This document shows positions 50,637 through 62,639 of a stretch of 64,000 nt of DNA, piece by piece (positions within the stretch are counted from its first letter, which is position 1; each line of letters starts with the position of its first letter). This DNA is from Imbricaverruca yamaguchii (lineage: Eukaryota; Arthropoda; Thecostraca; Neoverrucidae). The position numbers were made by a program, and so were the translations under genes. The notes under the pieces were generated by a model. It did not search any database, was not told the DNA's origin, and worked only from the letters and a program-made list of their open reading frames with translations. The DNA lies in the NCBI GenBank assembly GCA_034440575.1, contig JAOTOL010001451.1, positions 762,501 to 826,500 of the forward strand, given 5' to 3'.

Positions 50637-51549
50637 TACTTGAATGTCAGGTGTCCCACTGCGGAGTAAACATATAAAAGAAATTTGAATGTATGAACAG
50701 CTTTTCTCACTGGAGGGGGAGTCACGGTGTCCAGTTAAAGCATATATAATCTATGTCATGACCCTTCCCATTATTTCACACATTTTGCTTTTTTAAACCA
50801 TTGTACACACGTTTGCTGTTTGTTCACACGGCACCAAAATGCCCTGGGCTTGAAAGAAAAGGGTTAGCTGGTGCATTACCACCATAGTTTATTATTTACC
50901 GTTTTCCAGCTTCATATTTTGGGGGGAAAATCGTTCAGCTTAGTGCCACAGCCACTCACCTTGTTCTCCATGACGCGACTGGGCTGAAAAACTTCGCCAA
51001 AAAATTCCCGATCCAGACTTCACTGCGCGTCTCCTGCTTGGCCGCTTCGAGGAACCCCATACCTGACGTCATTACCACGAGTTTTTTTTTAAACGAAGAC
51101 AACACTTAACTGAAATAATTTAATTATGTAGGAAGGATAACTCTTAGGAGCAAAATACTTCGGTTTTATATACGAAATATTACATACGTTTTTTTGCGAC
51201 GAAATACCTATTACGTTAAACTTGTCCATTGGAAGTTTGTGAGTTCATTTTCATTCATTCAATCCACCTATGTGGCAATAAGGCCCAATATCCACCTATG
51301 TGGCATTGGGTACAACATTTCGCTGCCATAAGATCAGGTTTGGAAAGAGAGGCTCTTCCTGTACATTTGGCGTTCAGAAGATTATCGTCCATGAAATTAT
51401 ATTTTGCATTCTCACGTTAAATGGCAGTGAATGGACGTCTGGTGATGAATTGCACAATATCCACTGGAAAGTGAAAATTAAGATTTTCATGTTACAAGCT
51501 GTGAATACAAATATCTGGTGTGTGCTTAAGGTGATTTATAATTCTTGGA
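50637..51549. other. nothing recognised
   Basis: AT-rich flank of the mariner; no exon or array. Confidence 0.4.
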
Positions 51550-52990
51550 ATTTATCATTCCAATGCAATGTGTATTATTGCGTCTAAGGTGATGAGACCA
51601 CTCATTTTCTGAGGGAATGTTTATTTTTCAGGTTGTGAGCAAAATAACACCAAAATATGGGCTTTGAGTTAGGCAACCTCATAAAAAGAAGTGCTTTAAA
51701 AATAAAAATGCAGCATAACATAGCACCTACCCTTGCCTCACCACCCTTTCAAGAAAAAATCAAATAAGTAGTATTAGAAAAGTTGAAGCAATTTACATTC
51801 TGAGAATTTTCAAAATAGAAAGCCAAACCCAGTCTAACCTAGCACATGCTGCTTTTGGAAACAAATCATTTTCATATTTTTTAGAAGAAATTGAAGAGAA
51901 AAAAAATCCAACCCAAAAATGTAAACCAGGCTAACCTAGCCAAACAAAACCCTTACCAAAACTGCATTAAAGCATTAAATACTCAGACAACTTTGATTTG
52001 TTAAAAATGTTTCTCTTCAATTTGATTCATGTTGGTGATGCTACATGACTCAACAGTCAATGTGTCATAAAGCTGATAACCAACCAGAAGATATTGACAT
52101 TAAATAGAGAGCAGGATTTGATAAAAGGGCAACAGCACTGTAGCATAGGTACTACAGGCAAAATAATTGGCAACAAGAATAATGTCCAATGACTTGATGA
52201 GGTTGTGCTATGATATCCATTTTTGATTCAGCTGTAGAAATTCAAGAACCATGTCATATACATATTTAAAAAGATTGGGCAAGTTTGTGTTCATGTAATT
52301 ATTGACTTCTTGGAATTACTTTTTCAAATGCAATGCTTATGAAATGAGGTCACATGATGTGACCATACTGTGACACTTTACACTTTTCAGTTGACAGGTA
52401 AAATAACACCAGAAAGGGCTTGGAGTTGGGTAATGTGCCATGCAAATAATGTGAAAAGACAAATGTAACAACATAATCTAACCTACCATAACCTCACATT
52501 TAAGAAGATCTTTCAAAATGGGAAAGTTTACAACACTTCTGACACATTTTCAACTTAACAAACTTGCCTTAATCCAAACTAGGTGCATTATGGTTAACAT
52601 TCTGTGACCACCAATTTCCTCTGCAAATGCCTATTTTTTCAGTTGGAAAGTAAAATAGCATAAACAATGGAATCTCAGCTGGATATTATTGTACCAGAAG
52701 TAATGTTTAAAAATATAAATGTAACAATGTAGCAAGAGCAACCATAACCAATGTAGCACTAAGCAATTGAGCCAACCATATGAGAACAAAATAATTTAAA
52801 GGAGTGGAAAGTTTCACAATACTTCTTCAAATTTTTCAACTGAAAAAGGTGACCTGACCTAACCTATGATAGCATGTTCTTCACTCATTTTTATGTGGCA
52901 ATTTTTAGCATTTAAAATATAAAATGTAACTTTACATCAATAAATATAACCCCTTTGGTAACCTTACCTGGTAGCCTTGATATCTAACCT
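51550..52990. repeat. AT-rich block of three or four diverged repeat copies
   Basis: A pattern recurs at about 51595-51740, 52380-52500, 52635-52760 and weakly near 52900: a gacca/actca stretch, then a T-rich tttttcag, then gtaaaataacaccaRaa, then aaatgtaacaa, ending in ctaacctaac-like sequence. Copies are well diverged. No coding frame survives. It lies just upstream of the DHFR start. Confidence 0.55.
52025..52086 (+). mobile_element. SINE 3' tail fragment
   Basis: gttggtgatgctacatgact followed by caacagtcaatgtgtcataa and ataaccaac matches the tail of the SINE at 55915-56080 (gattggcgacactacatgactcaacggtcgatgtgtcgtaa). No tRNA-like head remains. Confidence 0.7.
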
Positions 52991-53240
52991 GTTTGTGGAG
53001 GTAACATGTGAATGTCACCCCTGGTTATATGCACAGTGAAAGTCAAGTTAGGTCAAGAATGATCTTGGTTTTCAGGACTCCAGGCCACTGGACATCATCT
53101 GGGTTGGTCTGACAAATCAGTTAAATGCACTTCCTGAAAATGTCAGGCTGCAGACACTTCTATGTTTTTGAAGAATAATCTGAGCAACTAATATTGATAA
53201 TGTGAATTTTCAGAAACCACACAGCTAGTGGACAGCTGCT

Positions 53241-53323
53241 ATGATGAGGAAGATGAACATTATTGTTGCTATGGAAAAGAAGAAGGGCATTGGAAAGGAT
53301 AATGACCTGCCATGGAAGCTCAG
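53241..53323 (+). CDS. Dhfr: DHFR exon 1
   Basis: Encodes the start through DLPWKLR; donor CTCAG/GTGAGAT, leaving two bases of an Arg codon. The sequence just upstream is AT-rich and no TATA or initiator is assigned. Confidence 0.93.
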
Positions 53324-56300
53324 GTGAGATTTGCGGGCATGGTACCAACTATATGAGTGTATTCAATCCACTAGAATCACACACATTGACCTTGTGACTG
53401 TAATGGAGATGTATGAGACCATAGGAAGTGGTTGCGTTTGTTTTTATATGGTGAAAGTGGCTCAGATACGAAAGTGAGGTGGAGAGATTTAATTTGTTGC
53501 CAATAGTGTAAAATTTCAGATAGCGAGTTTGTTCAAGACACACTGATTCGCCTTTGCCAACATCCCTGCACAGTGTGTTCAAATTTATCCGGGGCTGTGT
53601 ATCACTATCAGATAAGAATTTAGCATACATGTTGTGTTCCTCCTGAAGATTGAAACTCAAATTTCAGAACATTTTTGTGTCTACAGCCTCACAACTTCTA
53701 GCAGCTTTTCCCAGACCAAAATAATGGTAGATGGTAGATGACCTTTGGAACGATGCAGTGTTTCCATTGGCGCTGATCTAAGAGGTGAAGGGGAGCATTA
53801 GAGAGCATATGCTGCTCTCCAATTGAGTAATGGTGGCCCATTGGTAGGATCCAGGTACACCCTTTGGTCATCAATTTGCCCATCTGGAATGCTGGAATGT
53901 GTTACATCACTGAAATTGTTGTCAAAGGTACCTGAGAATCTCTGAACTTAATTAGACATGAAAAGATAATATGTTTTGTAATTGGACATCATTATCCATG
54001 AAACATCCTCTCAGTTTCAGTCGGAGTTCAGTACACGAAAAGCTACAGGCAACTGCTTTTGTGTGCTGGCTACACTACAGTTCGGCGTGCGACCGATGTC
54101 AACAAAGTCACTAGATGTCACTAGTGTCGGCGGTGGTGGCTCTAGATGTCGCTGTCGGCGCCCCGACTGCTTGACATTGCCTGCTTGATTCAGCCGAAAA
54201 ACGCCATGGCACTCCCTTTCCTCGCTCTGGTGTCACCCCCACTACATTGGGCATGAGAGCATACCAACATACACAGACGTAGCGGGAGAACCACTCTTTA
54301 ATTAGAAAATATTGCTGTCCCGCCCAGTGTCAGAGGTAATGGGTAAGACTTCTGAATAATATGTAGAGGCAGAACACCATAACCCCTGTGACGTCATGTT
54401 TCTACGCCCTTGTTCAGACACTTGGCGTTGAGCGCTGACTGGCAGCATATCGGCCACCTTGAAACTGCACGGATATTGGAAAAATACAACACAAGTTATT
54501 CGCAATGTTCGGTGCCATATCCGAACTATTAGTGATCATTGACAATAGGCTGACCTGTCGGCTATATACCGCAAAATGTCGTGTGGTTAATGATGATATT
54601 GCCTGAAAGTTGACACGTGCATTACCATATCAACGTGATGGTTGTGTGAATTGTAGTTTTGGATAGGTGATACTGTCAGTTGGTTTGGTATCAGCCAAGG
54701 TCGAAAAATCGGCCTTGTCCTGGATTTTTGCTGTCCGCGATGTTCTCCTCAGATAGCTATCTCCTCTTTCTAGATGACTGCATGATGTTCTTTGAGATGC
54801 CTGGAAACATTTTGTTTTGCTAGGCACTGGGAAGTACAAGTTCTTTTTTATGTTAGAAACAGAAAGAGTATCCTCTCCGAATTTGATATCCCCAAATTTT
54901 CATCTCAAAGTTCCAGATTCGAAAGCATGCATTCAATACTGGTATCACAATGCCGATGCTTATTGCGTTACGACCGGAAGTGCATGTTCCAAGAGTAATT
55001 CACATGGACATCCAGGGATTGAATTCCTACCTTGGGACATCCATTCCAGCTATGACATTTCCTACTTGTCTAGTCAAGTCCGGTTTTGAGCGAGAACTTA
55101 GCTGTTCACCGCACCAAGGATTCTGGCAAAGTTATACATTTGTAGCCATGGTAAAGTGTGATGTAACTTATACAAGTTGTTTCATCTTTCAGGAAGGAGT
55201 TCAAACAGTTCCTTCTCATGATACGCTCCCTGGAAGACCCAACAAAGCAGAACGCATTGGTAATGGGCCGCAAAACATGGGAATCGATCCAGCCGCCCCT
55301 CAGTGGGACCGGACGGCGGCTCAGAGTGATAATCACCTCACAGAAAGACTAGTAGGTAGTGGCAGCGCCTCGGCGGCCGCCTGTGTGTTCCGTGGGAGCC
55401 CAGATGGCGCGGGTGGCGCTGTTCAGGGCACTGCGGCTGCTTATCGCCCGTTCGTTGTGCTGGGGAGGCACAGCATTGCTCAAGGTGTGAGGTGTGATCA
55501 AAGTTTTTATTTATTTAATTCAGACCCTTTGTAGTTGTAAAGATGTTGCGCTTCGCCTTCCACTTCCGGTGTATTTGTTACCTTCATAGTGTCCCAACAA
55601 GAGTTGGGATTAACGAATGTCACTATATAATTAATGTCTTGCATGCACTATGCTGTACGTGCGGTCGCTTTTAGTTGCTAGCCGTTATGTTTATGTGCCC
55701 CTACTTGATTAATTTGTATCATGTCTGTATCGTTTTTGCCGTTAATGTTTTTGTGCTACTTGTGTTTTGAGCCTTAACTGTTTTACTGTTTTGCTGTATG
55801 AAGCGTCTGGTCTTCTCGCCAAGCAAGCAGGACCGCACCACCGACTGCAACCGGTGTATCGTGTAAGAGGAACCGCAACTAATCTGGCAGGCTGAACACA
55901 TATAAATATGAGGGGACGGGTAGCCTAGGGGTAAGTTGCTCGTCTCACGATGGAAAGGTTGTGAGTTCGAGTCTCACCTGTCGCTACTCTTCGCTCGCGA
56001 CCAATCGGCGTGTGAGATTGGCGACACTACATGACTCAACGGTCGATGTGTCGTAAAAAAACCCATAACCAACATATAAATGTGAACTTCAGTCCACAGC
56101 TGACACGACCGATGACGATCTGTTGTCGCAACGTGCCGCAGTGTCGCAGAAGGAGAAAACATGCACGTGGTGCACAGTTTGGACGAAGCCCTTGAGCTGC
56201 TGTCGGCGCCGCCATTCTCCGACACTGTGGAGACGATCTGGAACCTCGGAGGCGCATCAGTCTACCGGGTGAGTGGCATGCCGCCGCGCGATAATACGCC

Positions 56301-59300
56301 ACGCCGGCGTCAGGTGCCTGCCTGCTCCGATCTCAATGACGATGGTGCGGTATGGAGGCGGCATGCACGAGCATGCGGCTGCCGAGGGAGTCTAGTTTTG
56401 CCACGAAAGGAGACATCTCGATCGATTTAAACTAAGCTCTGATTGAGCTCAGACTGAGCAGCCTTCAGATGCCAATCACGACAGGCTGTACCGTGTATTT
56501 TTGAGGTTATTCGTCATTGGGGTTGTTAGTTATTGAGGAAGTCGATGAGGCAGAATGCCAATATGATTTGGATGCAAATGCGTTGGATCGATCGACCAGG
56601 TGCTGTGTCGAAGTCGCCGTAAGCCACCAGTCGACAGTCGCTGGCGACGCTAAGCATTCATTGTTTTCAATCTGAACCAGTGGATATCTGAACCAGTGGA
56701 TACGCAACGTCACGGGTGAGCACCCACGTGGAATCTGCCCTAGGGCATCACATGAAGGTGTAAGGTGTAATGCCGATGACGAAGATGCGGGCTCTGACAC
56801 ACGAGTGCGTTTGCGGCCGTTCCGGAGAGGGTGCAGGAGCACCATTGTACCGTGAGCGTGGATGACCAGTGCCGCCGGGACGACGGTGTGGTAACGGTGC
56901 GTATCCTGACTACTGTGAGCCCCGTGCTGACGCCTAAACTGGCTTCTGTATATTTTTGTGAATTGTAACTTGGCCGAGGCTAGAGAGCAAGATCAACAGG
57001 TGGTGAAGCATAAATGTGCACTATCAGTCACGATGTAAAAAAGCAGTAACACGCAATTCCCTGAGGCCAGCCAAGAAAAACTCCCGAGTGGATAGTTGTG
57101 TTCATTGTCAAGCGAACATGGGCTAAAGCCGTTGAAATTCGTAAGCTGTTGAGACTGTTGCCGTGCCTAGTCTCTTCTAAATGGGACAAATGTGCAATTG
57201 CGACTTAGCAATGCAGGGGAGGAGGAGGATGAAGGGAGGTGGGTCTGGCATCGGCGGATCCAGGAGCATGGATTGTGGGACAACTAAAATTGTCTTCTTA
57301 AAATCGTTTTTAGAAAAATTGAATATTTATGAAAAATTCGGTTCTTATATTTCGAAATATTTCTTTTTTATCGAAATATTGGCAAAAGATTGGTATTTTG
57401 CCTGGGGCGCTTGACCCTTTGGGGCACCCTGGGTCCGCCCCCGATCTCTGTGCATCTGTGGTACACTCAAAGAACTATGCGGTGTGCTGGCACGTGCGTC
57501 CCAAGTTCGTCCTCAGGCGCTGCGTGGCCGATGTAGCGCGCCCCTAAACTCCAATAGCCAACCAACCAAGTCCGTCCTCGGTACAGCGACTCAGTCCCCA
57601 GGCGTTTCGTTATGCCGTCGACGGAACCGTGGCGACGCCGCCTGCCGTACCATCGAAGCGTGGATTGGTGTCTGCCGAATCAGCACCCCTTTGTCTAAAT
57701 GTCCACCTGACATCATGGGCGCTGTATGACCAACCCAGTCGATGCGCCTGAAAGCCCAAATAACCAACCAACCAACCATCTGACATCTCTTCAGATGAGC
57801 TAGTGGAGTCTGCCAGGCTCTGAGCGAAGTCTAAGGCCCGCATGAGAAGGCAGACTCGATACTGGCCTGGTAGTGTCGAGGCCAGGACAGCGGGGGCAGC
57901 CGTACTGGAGGAGCCGACACCGGGGACGGCCTCACTGTGGTGCTGGCAGCACTTCCAACTCGCGGCTAAAATTACACCATTGTGTTGGCATTGCTCCCCG
58001 GATGTTGAGCACAGGGTGTACGGGACATGCTCCGCTCAGCATCACCCATGATTTGGTAGAGCTATTAAAACATTTGGAGGGTCTTTCGTAAGAAGCTGTA
58101 TTGCGTCCAATGTTTAAAATCGCAGATCCAATCCTTTTTTTAAATTATATTCTCCCCACATTCGTACCGCCAGTATGAATCTCGCATCTGAAGAGGTATC
58201 GCAGAATATGTTCCGGTTTCTTATCTGGAAGTTATCTGTTGAAATTGGCACGGCATGTGCTCCAAAATGATTGGTAGACAATTTTTTATAATTTAAAACA
58301 TGATCATTGTTGTACAGTACGAGTATTGCACAGCTCGTGCAGCTGCGCTACAGTCAGACATTCTTCCTCATGCTTGTTTGTACGTACATGGGTTGCTGAT
58401 GCTGAAAGCTGGACATACCAAGTACATGATTAGTAAAGCTAACATGATCACAGCAACCATCAGGAAACTTCGAATGGGCATCTAGATTCCGTGGTCCTTC
58501 ACCCGTTTCCAGATATAAATGGTATGCCAGATAAATGTTTGAAGAGTGTTAATAATCACCGGAGAACAGCGGGTGTCCTGAAAGCCATTCGCCAGTAGTT
58601 TGTCATGTCACCGTAAGACCAGGATGCGGATGAACGGTCCTGGTCTGATGATGTGACGAAGCAAAGCACTGAGATGCTCAAATGCAGCGGATGTCTGTGT
58701 CAACAAATTGTAGCAACCGTGAGAGCTTGTGGGTGCGTATACAAATATTATCCCAGTCGCATGCATGCATTTGTATTTGTCATCACTGATATGCCCTCTG
58801 GAATAATGCTTCAAGACTACCTGGAATAAGACTGCCTACCGACTTCAAAGACGTTGCTAGACCATGAGCTGGGAAAGATATCGTTGAGGTAGCAATGGTG
58901 TATGTGAATCTCAATATGTAATTTTTATTGAGTATTAAGTTTGTGATCCCTGAGTAGATTAAGCAGCTGTGCCGCTCGTAAAATACGAGCCCTCGTTAAT
59001 GTTTATGTATCGCGATACCGGTGAACCACTCGAGGAATATGAGCCACCGTCAATGCTTGTGGCTTGTGTGTTGTGATACATGTAAAGTACTCGTGAAATA
59101 GGAGTCATCATTAATGTTTGTGTGTTGTGGTACAGGTTGAACCACTCGTGGAGTACGAGTCATCGTTAGTATTTGTGTGCTATGGTCCAGGTGTGGCTCT
59201 TCTGTTCTGTTCTCTGTGGTGAACCCAGGGTTTTCTGCAAGGGGCGAAGTTATCCTGGTGGGCGAAGTTCCCGGATTGGTTTAGCTGCCGTGTGCTAGTA

Positions 59301-61725
59301 TTGGTATTTATATTGATGACAAGAACTTATTGAGGTGAGGGACAAGGGTGGTTTGATCCCGAAGGGGGCCGGATCGTCAAATCCCATGTTATCCCATGTT
59401 ATCAGGCTTTATTATCAGGTTTTTACACTCCCAAAATGAAGGTTGGGTCCCTTGGGTGGGCTCGTAGTTCTGCTGGTTTCATATCCCGGTTCAGGAAATG
59501 TGTTGCTTTGTGGGATTATGTCATAGTGAGTTACCAATCTTCATGGTGTTGCGTTGTGCCGCATGTTGTTACGTTGTGCGCATTTTTATAGGAATCACTC
59601 GAGAAGGATTATATCGACAAACTGTTCATCACGCGGATCAGAAAGGACTTCGATGCAGATGTCTTCTTCCCAAAATATGACGAAGACAAATTCGTCGCAA
59701 TCAGGTATGAAAATATTCTGGACGGCTGCACGAAATTGCTGATAAATGAGTGGTCGTAGGATGCCCACTACTTGTTGTTTCAATATTGCTAGTGAAGAAT
59801 GCTTGATATATTTTTTGTCATTTTGTATGGGTCCTGCATTGTTGCGAGCGAAGCAGAAGGCCCAGTGAGTTATTTTTTTCTTCTTCAATTTTTCGGTTGT
59901 GCTATATCGCTCGTTTTTTACTACTGTCTTTGTTGCTTCACTCAGAATAAAGTTAACACTAAAATATAGTTTGATGCAGGGGATTCGTCTCTTTTGTCAG
60001 GTTCAACAGTCATCTAGCTGACCGAAAAGAGCAACTTGAGTGACACTTTCTTGTACCCGATCAAACACTTCTGCATCATTCCCACTGCAGTACATTTAGT
60101 TATATGCAAGAAATATAAAAACGAAATAATCGAAGCAAATGCCAGCAATCTGAGGTAGCATGGACTTGAAACCGGTTTATTTGATTTCCTATAGTAACAA
60201 GCCACATCTCAATCGGTGGAAGGTCGAGGAGGATAGCTTAGCAAGCATCCTATAGCCAACATAGTATCTGCCCATATCCTCACAGTAGTGTATGTCTATC
60301 CATGTGTGTCTGCTTAAAATTCGCTGTCTGGGAGACGCGGTGAATTTACTCGTGAACTCGGAGGCACGCAGACGCAGACCTAGACGCAGACACAGATGTA
60401 GATGCAGACGCAGATGAGGAGGGATACGCAGATGCAGACGCATATGCAGATGCAAGCGCAAATTAAGACGCAGATGCAAACATGCACACACACACACAGA
60501 CACACATGCACGCACGCACGCACGCACGCGCAGACACCGCAGACACACCACACTTGGATGACGGTTGAATGGAAGGTCATGTACAATTGCCCGTGCCGTA
60601 CTCGTGCCAATGACGAAGAATATCTCATTTAGTATGCTCCCGGGCGTCAAAGGTCACATTCAGCCAGATAATTCAATGCCGTCATCAGTCTCGTCACTCA
60701 CAGAGGTATTGTTCATCGTCGAAGTTTGCCCGTATCCCCTGAAGATAAGATGCGACGTACTCGCTCAGCTGCTGGGAAATGGTAGGGTACCTCGAGATAA
60801 TGGTTGGTTACATCGCACGTGTTGGGGATGGAAAAAGTGCGCCAGTCGGCAGTGATGTGATAGTTTAGCATGTATATCTATATGTATGTATATAATATAT
60901 ATGCGATGTATATATTGGACACTCATCAGTGCCGACTGACGCACTCATAACAATGCATTTTATAATGTATCTGAACGTTTTGGAAGCAGTGCTCTGGTGT
61001 GGTGACCGGTTGTGTGTGATTATCGCCTCGTCGCTCCGGCTGGAAGATGTGACGCGGTGCGCTTGTCTGTCACACCCGAGCGACCTGTGGCGACAGGCTG
61101 TACCTGAGGCCGTCCGCCTCGTCGGGGCCCCTGTCCGACCGTGTGTGCCGCTCAGCGGCCACGCTCTCACTGCACGGCCCGCCGATCGGTGTGAGGCGCC
61201 GGACCATACTGTGCAGCCAACGTGTCGTCAAGGTCGTTGAATTGATAGGTGAATGAGCGGGCTGGAATTGCAGCTGTAGCGCACTGCTGAGCGTCATGCG
61301 CGACATCTCTGGGCGACGACCATGAGGTGCGCCACTGTCCGAGCGAGAGGTACTGCGTGTTGGCACACTTAGTGGCGACAATGGGGGGGGTAGCTCAGTT
61401 GGTGGAGCGTCGGACTCTTGATCGCGAGACTGTGGGTTCGTATCTCAAAACCGACGGAATTTATCCAGTCCACCCGCGACCAATCGGTGTGAGAGGTTGG
61501 CGACGATATATAACCTAGCGGTTGAATGCGTCGTAAAAGAACCCGAGGCTATTCTTCTAATGACAATTGCAGTCTGATTTGTGTTGGCACCCAATCCCAT
61601 TGTGTTTGAAGCTGCGCGTGCATGTCTGAACTTCATGCTTCTTTTACAGTGATCCCAAGGTGCCAGAAGACGTCCAGGAGGAAAATGGGGTCGAGTGGAC
61701 GTACCACGTATATCAGAGGAAGTGA
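53241..61725 (+). CDS. Dhfr: dihydrofolate reductase, complete five-exon gene
   Basis: DHFR reduces dihydrofolate to tetrahydrofolate with NADPH, feeding thymidylate and purine synthesis. Exons 53241-53323, 55193-55351, 56142-56268, 59592-59704 and 61650-61725 join in matching phases with GT..AG introns to give 185 residues, the normal length for animal DHFR. Landmarks: MNIIVAMEKKKGIGKDNDLP near the N-terminus, the catalytic acidic residue E30 in LRKEFKQF, the NADPH-site motif MGRKTWESI, the strand RVIITSQKDY, HVVHSLDEALELL, the glycine motif WNLGGASVYR, LFITRIRKDFDADVFFP, and the C-terminal GVEWTYHVYQRK. The first of three close in-frame ATGs (53241, 53244, 53253) is used here; which is used in vivo is unknown. 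No frameshift or lost key residue is seen. Introns carry SINEs and other repeats. Confidence 0.95.
53324..55192. other. DHFR intron 1
   Basis: 1.9 kb without recognisable elements. Short open frames on both strands show no domain. Confidence 0.6.
55193..55351 (+). CDS. Dhfr: DHFR exon 2
   Basis: Excellent acceptor (tttcatctttcag). Encodes KEFKQFLLMIRSLEDP through VIITSQKD; donor GACTA/GTAGGT, leaving two bases. Reading through the donor gives an immediate stop, confirming the border. Confidence 0.93.
55915..56080 (+). mobile_element. tRNA-derived SINE in DHFR intron 2
   Basis: The head has box A (tagcctaggggtaagttgc) and box B inside a perfect T-arm (gtgag ttcgagt ctcac). The body shares gcgaccaatcgg..gattggcgac..gtgtcgtaaaaaaaccca with the copy at 61383. 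The acceptor stem is imperfect and there is a non-tRNA tail, so this is a SINE rather than a working tRNA gene. It ends about 60 bp before exon 3. Confidence 0.8.
56142..56268 (+). CDS. Dhfr: DHFR exon 3
   Basis: Acceptor aacgtgccgcag; T completes TAT (Tyr). Encodes VAEGENMHVVHSLDEALE through WNLGGASVYR; donor CCGG/GTGAGT in phase 0. The alternative acceptor 8 bp downstream would create a stop. Confidence 0.92.
57245..57447. mobile_element. possible small DNA-transposon remnant
   Basis: ggcatcggcggatccagg on the left and ccctgggtccgcccccgat on the right form an imperfect inverted repeat around an AT-rich interior of about 160 bp. No target duplication was identified. Confidence 0.4.
57700..57778. 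mobile_element. dispersed repeat, ACCA-tailed (copy 1)
   Basis: atgggcgctgtatgaccaac, cagtcgatgcgcctgaaagc and ccaaataaccaacc followed by an (ACCA)n tail match 62188-62250 almost exactly. A more diverged relative ends at about 57575. It is probably the 3' end of a SINE or LINE. Confidence 0.7.
58965..59185. repeat. degenerate tandem repeat, about 65 bp, 3-4 copies
   Basis: The motif order accactcg..aatacgag..tcatcgttaatgtttgtgtg..gtggtacaggt recurs at about 58975, 59030, 59085 and 59140, with many differences between copies. Confidence 0.7.
59592..59704 (+). CDS. Dhfr: DHFR exon 4
   Basis: Acceptor gcgcatttttatag. Encodes ESLEKDYIDKLFITRIRK through DEDKFVAI; donor ATCAG/GTATGA, two bases left over. 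Confidence 0.93.
60365..60540. repeat. GCAGAC/GCAGAT hexamer repeat and CA-rich microsatellite
   Basis: Imperfect hexamers (gcagac, gcagat) run to about 60480, then (CA)n and cacgcacgcacg to about 60530. Confidence 0.9.
61383..61555 (+). mobile_element. tRNA-derived SINE in DHFR intron 4
   Basis: Clear box A (tagctcagttggtggagcg) and box-B-like gggttcgtatctc, then a body sharing cgcgaccaatcggtgtgaga, ggttggcgac and gcgtcgtaaaagaaccc with the copy at 55915. It ends about 95 bp before exon 5. The box B mismatch and tail argue against a functional tRNA gene. Confidence 0.8.
61650..61725 (+). CDS. Dhfr: DHFR exon 5 and stop
   Basis: Strong acceptor (cttcttttacag). T completes AGT (Ser); encodes DPKVPEDVQEENGVEWTYHV and YQRK, then TGA at 61723-61725. 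A possible AATAAA occurs about 590 bp downstream at 62311. Confidence 0.93.
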
Positions 61726-62187
61726 TGTCAAACTTGCCTCAAACGTCGCGGTATATCGACCATGCATTGGAACGTGCTCAAGCATTGGAACTTCGTATTC
61801 TGATGCATTTGAACGAGATCTCGCCGATTTTATGCTGTTCTGGTCTCTTATAGGTTGCGTGTTTAGATATTCGCTAACACGCGTATTTTCTGTGGTTTCA
61901 TCGCCTTCATGTATGGGCAATAAGCGCCTGTATGCTTGTGACCGCCATATCACCCGGTGATACATATTCCTGTACGTTCACAACTGGTGAACAGTGATAC
62001 ACGAGAGTAGGTTGTCCAGGCTGAATTTGACAGCGTGCTGACTGCGAGACCGAAATATACTGCCAGTGTCGAAGTAGCATGAAGTCCTCGTGAGATGCAG
62101 CCTGTAGCCGTGAGCTGTAATTGGGTATCGCACGGTTATGGCGCTCCTTGCAGTTTGTACTGGACTGTGCTGATGAAGAACAAAGGT
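61726..62187. other. DHFR 3' UTR / intergenic
   Basis: Nothing else is recognised; short frames only. Confidence 0.4.
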
Positions 62188-62250
62188 GGTGCATGGGCGC
62201 TGTATGACCAACGCAGTCGATGCGCCTCAAAGCCTAAATAACCAACCAAC
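62188..62250. mobile_element. dispersed repeat, ACCA-tailed (copy 2)
   Basis: Nearly identical over about 60 bp to 57712-57778 (atgggcgctgtatgaccaac..cagtcgatgcgcct..aaataaccaacc). Sequences upstream of the match do not align, consistent with 5'-truncated insertions. Confidence 0.7.
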
Positions 62251-62600
62251 AAAGGTAGTGCAGTGATAAATTATTCGTGAAATAGGGCGGAATATACCAC
62301 CTGAGTACTGAATAAATATCCTTCCAAAGACGCGTCAATATCGTGCTTGTTGATGTGCGCTTGTCAAGTCTATGACTCGTTCCTAAGATTATTTTACGTA
62401 TAAGTAGCATGCATATGCTCACCACTACGGATTGATCACACAAGCATCCCGTGACACAATTCCAGATACTGAGCTTATCTCTGATGTGTTGTGTTAAACA
62501 ATGCGATCTGCTGATAACACGGCATTGCAATAATTATCGTCAACATTGGCATCCATATATTGTTTCCAAAATTAAACCCATGGTTGTGGTGGGGAGGGAG
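62251..62600. other. nothing recognised
   Basis: AT-rich single-copy sequence with an isolated AATAAA at 62311. Confidence 0.4.
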
Positions 62601-62639
62601 ATTGCGTGACTCAATGATCCGGCGGCCAGACCGCCAGGA

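Larger units (their letters stand above)
56269..59591. other. DHFR intron 3 with several repeat remnants
   Basis: 3.3 kb. It holds an inverted-repeat-ended AT-rich element at about 57250-57447, two ACCA-tailed dispersed repeats ending near 57575 and 57778, and a degenerate ~65 bp tandem repeat at about 58965-59185. No exon belongs to another gene as far as I can see. Confidence 0.6.
59705..61649. other. DHFR intron 4
   Basis: 1.9 kb containing the simple-repeat region at 60365-60540 and the SINE at 61383-61555. No other gene is recognised. Confidence 0.6.

Noticed and set aside
48970..52990. Telomere-like cctaacctaacc motifs
   Set aside because: Only one or two units at each site, scattered in AT-rich diverged repeats; no telomeric array.
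55915..55990. Possible functional tRNA gene
   Set aside because: A and B boxes are good, but the acceptor stem is imperfect and a shared non-tRNA body follows, so it is called a SINE.
61383..61455. Possible functional tRNA gene
   Set aside because: The box B mismatch (ttcgtatctc), unpaired acceptor ends and the same SINE body argue against it.
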